Source: Orientallactaga sibirica
Taxonomy: Eukaryota > Chordata > Mammalia > Rodentia > Dipodidae
Direction of reading: 5' to 3'
Length of the DNA stretch: 64,000 nucleotides
Assembly (NCBI GenBank): GCA_036365145.1
Contig: JAEOAD010000031.1
Location: 12,558,001-12,622,000, forward strand
Shown here: positions 56,965-64,000 of the stretch, piece after piece
Numbering within the stretch: the first letter of the stretch is position 1
Layout of the letters: every line of letters begins with the position of its first letter
Notes under the pieces: generated by a model
Told to the model about the DNA's origin: nothing
Seen by the model: only the letters and a program-made list of their open reading frames with translations
The model's database searches: none
Made by a program: the position numbers and the translations under genes

Positions 56965-57118
56965 AGACAGTCCCCCATAAGAACTGGCTGAGGCCTTTAT
57001 GACCCCACAGTGATTACCATAATCCCATTGCCCCCAAGGAAATGGGAATGGGGGCAAGGGGATAAAAGAGTATAACTTGCTATAAAATGTATAAAATAAA
57101 AATAATTAAATTTTTAAA
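56965..57118 (+). mobile_element. LINE-1 3' UTR fragment
   Basis: GGCTGAGGCCTTTATGACCC, GGAATGGGGGCAAGGGGATA, AATAAAAATAATTAAATTTT. Probably the 3' end of the element that seeded the minisatellite. Confidence 0.75.
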
Positions 57119-57415
57119 ACTAAGCCAACCCCAAGAGACCACAAATTGTAGGATTCCATCCACATGAAAGTGCAGAATAGAGACATCCATTGACACAGAA
57201 GGTGAATGATTGATGGCCCAGAGCTGGGAAGAGGCACATGGAGAGCGACTGCTGACGGGTGCAGGGCTTCTGCTTGCAGTGGTGAACATTTTCTAAAATT
57301 GTACTTAGTGACGGATGCACAATTCTGTGACTATGCTAAAAGCCGCAAGTTAGACATTTTAAATGGGTAAGCTGCACGGAAGGTGAAGTAAATCTCAATG
57401 AAGTTGTTATAAGCA
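57119..57415 (+). mobile_element. Ancient LINE-1 (L1M-type) 3' end
   Basis: GAATGATTGATGGCCCAGAG, CGACTGCTGACGGGTGCAGG, CACAATTCTGTGACTATGCT and GTAAATCTCAATGAAGTTGT match the familiar old mammalian LINE-1 ending. Confidence 0.65.
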
Positions 57416-57553
57416 ATAGGGAAGGTGTGTGTATGTGGGGGGGGAGGTAAATGTGTGTTCCATTACATTGCTCTTATATTTACAACCATCTCTCTGGAAA
57501 GATACACAAGAAATTCACAACCATGTGAAGATAACTTTGAAAAGTAAATGAGG

Positions 57554-57768
57554 GGGCTGGCAGTACTTCTCAGTGGTTAAAAGCACTTGCTTACAAAGCC
57601 TGCTATCTATGGGTTCAGTTCCCCAACACCCAAATAAAGCTAGAAGTAAAGTAGAACATGTGTCTGACATTAAACTGCAGCCACAAGATTCCCTGCCATG
57701 CCCACACACTTACTTACATGTCTTACACGTGTGTGCCAATGATTTTTTACAAAAAAAAAAAAAAAAGT
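57554..57768 (+). mobile_element. DIP SINE, CA-tailed variant, diverged
   Basis: GGGGGCTGGCAGTACTTCTC head, AATAAAGCTAGAAGTAAAG body and A15 tail. No CT run. Confidence 0.75.
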
Positions 57769-57813
57769 AGATGAATCTTAAAAATTCAAAGTGAACAATT
57801 AAAATAAAAATTC

Positions 57814-58045
57814 TGGGCTGGAGAGATGGCTCAGCAGTTAAAGTACTTGACTACAAGCCCTAACAACAAGGCTTCAATTCCCCAGTATCCACTTAAGCCA
57901 GATACACATGGTGGTGCATGCAACTGGAGTTCCTTTGCAGTGTCTAGAGACCCCGGTGCACCCATTCTCTCACACACTCTCGCTCTCTCTTTCTCTCTCC
58001 CTCCCTCCCTCCTTGAAAGTTAATAAATAAAAATATTTTTTAAAA
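57814..58045 (+). mobile_element. DIP SINE
   Basis: GGGCTGGAGAGATGGCTCAG to TTAATAAATAAAAATATTTT. Confidence 0.92.
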
Positions 58046-58052
58046 TAAGCCA

Positions 58053-58340
58053 AAGGCTGGAGAAATGGCTTAGCAGTTAAGGTGCATGCCTGCAAAGCCT
58101 AAGGACCCAGGTTCAGTTCTCCAGGTCCCATGCAAGCCAGTGGCACATGGTGGCACATGCATCTGGAGCTCATCTGCAGTGGCTAGAGGCCCTGGTGTGC
58201 CCATTCTCACTCTCTATCTCAGTCTCCCTCTCTCTGTCTCTAATAAATAAGTAAATAAAATAAAATAAAATAAAATAAAATAAAATAAAATAAAATAAAA
58301 TAAAATAAAATAAAATAAAATAAAATAAAATAAAATGCTT
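58053..58340 (+). mobile_element. DIP SINE with (TAAAA)n tail
   Basis: GGCTGGAGAAATGGCTTAGC head. The AATAAATAAGTAAATAAAAT tail has expanded into about 15 AAAAT units (58,257-58,335). Confidence 0.93.
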
Positions 58341-58344
58341 TTAA

Positions 58345-58500
58345 AAATGAACTTGGCATGGTGGCTTATGCCTTTAATCCCAGCACTTGGGAGACAGAGG
58401 TAGGAGGATTGCTGTGAGTTCGAGGCCACCCTGAGACTGAATTCCAAGTAGGCCTGGGCTAGAGCCAGACCCTACCTCAAAAAAAAAAAAAAAAAAAAAC
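58345..58500 (+). mobile_element. B1 SINE
   Basis: AACTTGGCATGGTGGCTTAT to A20 tail. Short deletion after CACCCTGAGACT. Confidence 0.92.
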
Positions 58501-58524
58501 AAAGTAAATAAATAAATAAAATTT

Positions 58525-58845
58525 TTAATATGTGTATGTATGGGTGCATGCTGGTGCACATGTGTGTACATGCGTGTAGAGGCAGGGCCCAAACTCAGGT
58601 GTCCTGAGGAGCATCATGCACCTTGTTTCAGATGGGGTCTCTCTTTGGTCTGGAGCTCACCAATTGGGATAGACTGGCTAGTCAGTAAGCCCCAGTGATC
58701 CACCTATCTCCACCTCCCCAGCACCAGGAGTACAGACATACGCCAGCACACCTGGCACTTTTATGTGGCTCTAGGGATTGAACTTGGGTCCCCATGCTTA
58801 TGAGGCAAGCACTTTGTCAATGAGCTCTCTCTCTAATCCCAGTTA
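58525..58845 (-). mobile_element. B4 SINE
   Basis: TGTGTATGTATGGGTGCATG left end, GTCTGGAGCTCACCAATTGG middle, GGCTCTAGGGATTGAACTTG right end. Confidence 0.8.
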
Positions 58846-58857
58846 AAATTAATTTTT

Positions 58858-59517
58858 AATACTTTATTTATTTATTTGACAGAGAGAAAAAAAAGAGTCA
58901 GACTCTCACTTTTGGATAGAGAAGCTTCTCTTTTCAGATGGTGGCAACCTTGGGATGATTCAGAAGGCACCATGGTGCTGAGAAGAAGTGACAGAGGAGT
59001 GCTCAGCACTGAAACATCTCAAACCCACATTCCAAGGCTCAGGGTGGGTCCATTGCGGAAGAGGGGGTGGAAAGAATGTAAGAGCCAAAGGAAGAGTAGG
59101 ACTCCTTACAACGTGCTCCTCCAGACACAAAATGGCCTGGATATCCATTACCTCACAGTGTCTGACACCACATAAGACCATCATAATAGGAGGAAAAGAT
59201 GATGACATCAAAATAAAAGAGAGACTGATTGAGAGGGGGAGGGGATATGATGGAGAGTGAAGTTTCAAAGGGGAAACTGGGGGGAGGGAGGGAAGTACCA
59301 TGGGACATTGTCTACAGTTAAAGAAGTTGTCAATAAAAAAAAAAAAAAAAAAGAGTCAGATAGAGAATGGGCACACCAGGGCCTCCAGCCACTGCAAACA
59401 AACTCTGACGCATGCACCACCATGTGCATCTGGCTATATGTGGGTACTGGGGAATTGAATCTGGATCCTTTGGTTTTGCCAGCAAGAGTTTTAACTACTA
59501 AGCCATCTCTCCAGCCC
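58858..59517 (-). mobile_element. DIP SINE split by a LINE-1 insertion
   Basis: Left part TATTTATTTATTTGACAGAG (to 58,902). Right part from 59,351: GAATGGGCACACCAGGGCCT through TAAGCCATCTCTCCAGCCCT. Confidence 0.92.
58903..59350 (+). mobile_element. 5'-truncated LINE-1 3' UTR with target duplication
   Basis: AAAGAGTCAGA at 58892-58902 and 59351-59361. Contains CGGAAGAGGGGGTGGAAAGA, ATGTAAGAGCCAAAGGAAG, and ends GAAGTTGTCAATAAAAAAAA. A clean, small LINE-1 integration that gives a reference for the 3' end of this LINE-1 family. Confidence 0.93.
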
Positions 59518-59784
59518 TCAAATAAGTGGACCAGGCTGCCCCTCCAAAACCCACCCAGGGGTTGCCCATGGCCTACTCCATGTGGCTTTGCTCCTTTGAC
59601 CTGCCAGCTTCCAAGCCCAAACCAGCAACTCAGCATTCCTCCACCTCTGCTGCCTCATGGCCAAGCTCACAAAGGTCCCACTGCAGCTCAAGGACCAGCG
59701 CCCTATGGAAACAACTTTATTTGTCACAAACAGCGGGGTCACCTCTGGCATGTAGACAGCTTACTGAATAAAATGAAAATAGGA
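59518..59784. other. Intron 1 single-copy DNA
   Basis: Nothing recognised. Confidence 0.5.
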
Positions 59785-59926
59785 GCCGGGTGTGGTGGCG
59801 CACGCCTTTAATCCCAGCACTCGGGAGGCAGAGGTAGGAGGATCGCCAGGAGTTCGAGGCCACCCTGAGACTACATAGTGAATTCCAGGTCAGCCTGGAC
59901 CAGAGTGAGACCCTACCTCGAAAAAC

Positions 59927-59958
<32 letters not shown>
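59785..59958 (+). mobile_element. B1 SINE, young-looking
   Basis: GCCGGGTGTGGTGGCGCACG, intact CpGs, ending CCTACCTCGAAAAACC and about 28 A. Close to the copy at 47,931. Confidence 0.95.
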
Positions 59959-59960
<2 letters not shown>

Positions 59961-61938
59961 AAAATAGAATGTGTGGCTGGGGAGACCAAGGGAGCAGTTG
60001 CTGAGGGCGGACATGGGGGAGGGGGACACCATGCAGGTAAGCCCCGATGCCCAGCAGTGGTGTCCAGGGTTCCGAGGACACAGGCTTGTATCGTTTCTGA
60101 CCTCTGAGCTCTTCCTCGGGATGTGAGAAATAAGCAAGCCTCCCTTAGAAAACCAGTTACACTTGAGGAATGGTAGAAATGACCCAGGCTCCTTTCCATC
60201 CTGGCTTTCCTGCTCTCAGGAGAAAAGAGGCACCTGAGTGCCTCATGGGACCCCGGGTTAGCTGGGCCTCAAGAAGAGCTACCGCTGCCTTGCCACCAAT
60301 GACCCTCCCCAGGTCTCTGCCCTGTGCAGCATTTTCCCTCTAGGGCAGTCTTAATGAACCAGACCGAGTCCCCATGAGACCATGAGCGTGTCCCTCCCAC
60401 AAACATGTCCCTGCAGTACCACAGGACCTGGTCAGGACGTCCAGCAGCTCAGCTCTGCCCCTGCTCCACCCAAGCCTCGCCAGTGTGGGTGTTAAGAGTT
60501 TTCTGGGATACCTCTCCTCACCCTGACCTAGGGCCACTCCCCCCACCTCCCAGCCCCTGTCCCCACACTGAGCAAGCCCAGCTCCTCAAAGTTCAAATGT
60601 TCCAGTGCCCGGTAGATCCAGGGAACCCATGAAGTGGAAGTGGTAAGACTAAATATGAGAACAAACACAGTGCCCAATAGTGACCAACCCTGCCTTCAAG
60701 TCAAAGACTCAAACAGAGGACCATGCCCAGCCTAAAAAGTGAGTGAGCAGCCACCCAGCCCCTGCCTCTTCCTGCTCCTGGACTGCCAGGAGTCCCCATC
60801 TATTGAGAGAAGAGGGGGCCCAGATGTTTGCATGAAGACTCCCAACTCCTACATGCCCTAAGCTATCTTAGTTTTTGAAATCAGTGTGCAGAAAAAGAAA
60901 AGCATGTCTGTGAGTCAGAATTTCCAGCTCACCAGCCCTCTCTCTACCTGCAAACTCTGACTCAGGTTCTCGGCCATGGTTTATATTGATAATTCAGCTA
61001 AAAACCCATGAACCCAGATAGATGGGATGATAAGCGTTCAACCAGAGTCATTCTTATCTCTTCCCTGGAAGTTAGTCAGCCACGATCAACAGGCGGTTAC
61101 CACTGTTTACAGCACTCAGCTGCTTCCCATTTCTACACGCTCAGGACTGGCAAAGTGGTACCATTGCAGACAGGCCCCGACACTAGCATTCTGGACGCTG
61201 TGCTTATGCTTCTTATAGAATTAAACAGTATGGGCCAAAGAGCCCCCAACAATCTCAACTATAGGTCTAGGATTTCTCACCTTCATCTGCACCCCACTTG
61301 TCACCCCTCCCCAAAACTCAAGGGACAGATCACTTTCATTCTTCAGGACAAAGCCAGCACACCCTCCGTTCGACCTGTTCCAGGAGCCACATTCAACACA
61401 GCCACTGCTAATGTCCCCAGGCCTGTTCTTCCACTCGCCAGGTGTGTTTGCAAAGGGCTGGATCCTCTGTTTGTACAGCAGGTACCACATGGGGCAAGCG
61501 CGGCTCAAGGCAAAGGTAACAGCCTCCAGGGGCAGCTCTCTGACCAACAATGATCAAGAGGGACCCTTTGGTGGACCAGAGGGACCTGGAAGCTCTAGGG
61601 TCACTGTGTTTTGGGACACACATCACACTTGGCCCTTTTCATTGTCCACATGGTCCTGACCACAGTGACGGGAGGCCTGGCACAACCAGTGCTCACCACC
61701 CACAACTTCCAGAACCACCAATTCTCATCCATAGGATTCCAAAGAGTTCAAGACTAGGCACCCAGCTTCATGCCTGTTTCCATGCACAAGTTCCACCTGA
61801 CAGTCATCCTGAGTCAGTGTGTACACAGTAGGCCGTAGGCTGGAAATGACCAACACATGCATCTTTCTGTTTTGTTTTGATCTGCACACTGATTTTGCAA
61901 ACTACGACAGATGAGAACACTTAAAATTTGGGAGTCTT
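59961..61938. other. Intron 1 single-copy DNA
   Basis: About 2 kb with no recognised repeat. An open frame of 181 codons (61008-61553, plus strand, opposite to FAM174B) has no known domain. Confidence 0.5.
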
Positions 61939-62215
61939 GGAGCTGGGGGATGGTTCAGCCAATAAAGCACTTGCCAAACAAGCATGAGGACCTGCGTTCA
62001 AACCGCCATCCTGGTAGTACATGCCTATAATCCATACGTGGAGACAGACAGATGCTCAGGACAAGCTGGCTAGCTAGACTAGCTGAATCGCTGAGCTCCG
62101 GTGAGAGACCCTGTCTCAATAAATAAGGTAGACAGCAACAGAAGAAGACACTCAATGTCAGCCTCTGGCCTCCACGTACACCTGAATATGGATGCATACC
62201 CACACACACCTGAAT
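61939..62215 (+). mobile_element. B4 SINE (ID/B1 composite)
   Basis: GGAGCTGGGGGATGGTTCAG head, CTATAATCCATACGTGGAGA middle, GAGACCCTGTCTCAATAAAT then GGCCTCCACGTACACCTGAA. Confidence 0.88.
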
Positions 62216-62282
62216 ATAATACATGCATACCACACATATATTCATACCACACATATATGCATACCACACACATACATATGTC
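62216..62282. repeat. CATA/CACA simple repeat
   Basis: Imperfect ACATGCATACCACACATATA units at the end of the B4 element. Confidence 0.8.
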
Positions 62283-62345
62283 AAAGAAAAAGGTTGGAAG
62301 TCTTCATGCAAAGTTCTAGAGCCCCTCATTTCTCAGTAGGTAGGG

Positions 62346-62695
62346 TATGGTGGTTTGATTCAGGTGTCCCCCATAAACTTAGGTGTTTTGAATGTTAGGT
62401 TCCCAGCTGATGGAGATTTGGGAATTAACACCTCCTGGAGGCAGTGTATTGTTGGGGGTCACCTTATGGGTATTATAGCCAGTGTCCCCTTGCCAGTATT
62501 TGGCACACTCTCCTGTTCCTTTTGTCCATCTGATGTTGGCCAGGGGGTGATGTCCACTCTCTGCTCATGCCATCGTTTTCCCCTGCCATCATGGAGCTTC
62601 CCCTCGAGTCTATAATCCAAAATAAACCCTCCCCCCCCCAGAAAGCTGCTCTTGGTCAGTTGATTTCTGCCAGCAATGCAAACCTGACTGCAACA
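62346..62695 (+). repeat. 5' LTR of second MaLR-type element
   Basis: 350 bases with CCAAAATAAACCCTCC (AATAAA) near the 3' side. Confidence 0.85.
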
Positions 62696-63881
62696 GTAAT
62701 GATGGTACTGAGGAGTGGTGTCATTTGCTGCTAGACACCTGACTATGTGGCTTTGGCCTTTTGGAGCTGATTTTCAAGAGGAATATGGAAGGATTTGAAA
62801 CCTTGGCCTAAGAGACACCTTGCAGTGCTGTAAGTACAGCTTGATGGACTATTCTTGTCAGAGTTGAAAGACCTGAATGCAGTAAGAACTAAGGACTGTG
62901 AGGTTTGGCTTGTGAGGGTGAGAAAGAGCTTTGCCTGGACTGGGCTAGGAGCAGTTTGTGTGAGAGGTTTGCCGTTATGCTTGTGTCCTGAGAAGCTGTG
63001 CAGGGTTGCTTTGCATAGAAATAGACTGGTGTGAGCAGAGGGATATGGCACAGAAAAAATGAAATCTTTGAATGGAACTTCTGCCCAATCAGCAGCAATT
63101 GAGAGATGACAACCATAGAGATTGGGCCAGCTGACCTGCACTGGGGCAACAGGAAGAATGTAGACTCTTTTGAAGAGGCCTGAGTGCTCAAGGAGTGTCC
63201 TGTTCTTTAAAGTCGGCTTTATTCCCCCCTGGATTAACAAACTGGCACCCTATCTGGTATTGTGGAGTATAAGAAATGCAGGAAAGAGAGGAGTGTCATT
63301 GAGTTTGCAACACAGTCTTGTGTTTTGGAAATGGCCATGGGCAGTGTGAAGCAGGTTTGCTGGATGCCTGTATGGAGACCCGATGGAGCTGTGAGGATGA
63401 ACTGTGGCTTGCAGTGGAGACCCAGTGGAGATGCCAGGACCACGAGATGGCTCCCAAGGAGAGCGGCCGGCCCCAGATGAAGTTTTTCAGGACTGTGAGC
63501 AGCTTAGCTGGAGGGGTGGAATTGGAACTCCAGAGACTTGTTGCTGGTTAGAATTATCAGACTTGGAGATTTGTCACTGACTAGAGTTGTTGGACTTGGA
63601 GCTATAGAGTTTGATATTTGCCCTGGTTGTTTTAAATCTTGTATTGGTTGAATATTTCTTTGCTATGTCCAATGCCATCTTTTGCAGTGTGTTTATTCTG
63701 AGCCATTATGGGGTTTGGGGGGTATTTTTTGGTATTATGGCTCAGTTAAAAGACCTTTGATTATGGGGATGTTTGGACATCATTAGGATTGATAAAAACT
63801 ATGGGGACTTTTATAGTTGGACTAAATGCATTGTATTTTACATCATGGATGGTTATCAGTTTATGGGAGCCAGGGGCAGAA

Positions 63882-64000
63882 TGTGGTGGTTTGATTCAGG
63901 TGTCCCCCATAAACTTAAATGTTCTGAATGCTAGGTTCCCAGCTGATGGGGATTTAAGAATGAACACCTCCTGGAGGCGGTGTATTGTTGGGGGCTGGCT
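63882..64000 (+). repeat. 3' LTR of second MaLR-type element (partial)
   Basis: The first 119 bases match the 5' LTR with a handful of differences. The remainder lies beyond the window. Confidence 0.88.

Larger units (their letters stand above)
38090..64000 (-). other. FAM174B: FAM174B intron 1 (partial, 3' part)
   Basis: Everything from the exon 2 acceptor to the window end appears to be intron 1. No CpG-rich first exon, signal-peptide coding sequence or membrane-span coding sequence is visible on the minus strand. Repeat content is very high, with nested LINE-1, DIP, B1, B4 and LTR copies listed separately. Confidence 0.75.
62346..64000 (+). mobile_element. MaLR-type LTR retrotransposon, cut by window end
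   Basis: 5' LTR 62346-62695 (starts TATGGTGGTTTGATTCAGG, where TA replaces the expected TG; ends CCTGACTGCAACA). A primer-binding site TGGTACTGAGGAGTGG lies at 62703. The internal part is about 1.19 kb, with a purine tract GGGAGCCAGGGGCAGAA. The 3' LTR starts at 63882 (TGTGGTGGTTTGATTCAGG) and leaves the window after about 119 bases. Different LTR family from the 23,249 element, but with the same architecture and primer. Internal text such as GGATTTGAAACCTTGGCCTA is MaLR-typical. No recognisable retroviral protein. Confidence 0.88.

Noticed and set aside
3354..59517. tRNA genes at the heads of DIP, ID and B4 copies
   Set aside because: They have A- and B-box-like words but no tRNA cloverleaf with an anticodon arm, and they are joined to SINE bodies and tails.
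59785..60199. 160-codon minus-strand frame
   Set aside because: Largely a translated B1 with its poly-A as poly-Phe.
1..64000. A hidden undescribed multi-gene system
   Set aside because: Outside FAM174B every long frame is explained by repeats or is isolated and domain-less. No gene cluster, operon-like layout or unusual RNA structure was visible.

Overview
This window is nuclear DNA of a rodent, most likely a dipodoid (jerboa, jumping mouse or birch mouse group). The main evidence is about thirty copies of a tRNA-headed SINE whose body matches the DIP family as I know it. It has a B2-like head, a body typified by GCCAGATGCACAAGGTGGC, a CT-rich stretch and a short AAATAAATA tail. It is mixed with monomeric B1 SINEs, B4/ID-type SINEs, LINE-1 fragments and MaLR-type LTR elements. 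There is no prokaryotic or viral gene content. One protein-coding gene can be supported: the 3' half of FAM174B, on the minus strand. Gene and family names come from memory of the families, not from a search.

Layout. 1-26.2 kb is downstream (3') of FAM174B: mostly single-copy DNA with old repeats (Tigger-like, MIR, L2, MLT1-like), a DIP cluster with an inverted LINE-1 at 3.4-6.4 kb, and a full-length two-LTR MaLR element at 23.25-25.24 kb. 26.2-27.98 kb is the last exon of FAM174B, which is almost all 3' UTR. 27.98-37.96 kb is intron 2, holding a 24-unit minisatellite (29.49-30.08 kb), an LTR fragment and many SINEs. 37,958-38,089 is exon 2, coding for the acidic cytoplasmic C-terminus. From 38.09 kb to the window end is intron 1. 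It is SINE-dense and holds several nested LINE-1s: one with a 5' inversion and a solo LTR inside it (44.7-47.1 kb), and one whose ORF2 end has expanded into a 32-bp minisatellite (55.8-57.0 kb). A second MaLR-type element starts at 62.35 kb and runs off the window end. Exon 1, with the signal peptide and membrane segment, and the promoter are not in the window.

How it fits together. The two exons join in frame: exon 2 ends with the first two bases of an Arg codon, and exon 3 supplies one base followed at once by TAA. The rest is intron, UTR and layers of retroelement insertion, many datable relative to each other because target-site duplications (TSDs) and interrupted hosts are visible. I found no undescribed gene system. 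The most distinctive items are the two minisatellites (one seeded by LINE-1 ORF2, one an E-box array in intron 2), repeated DIP insertion into the same target, and DIP subfamilies that differ by an internal insertion or an altered tail.
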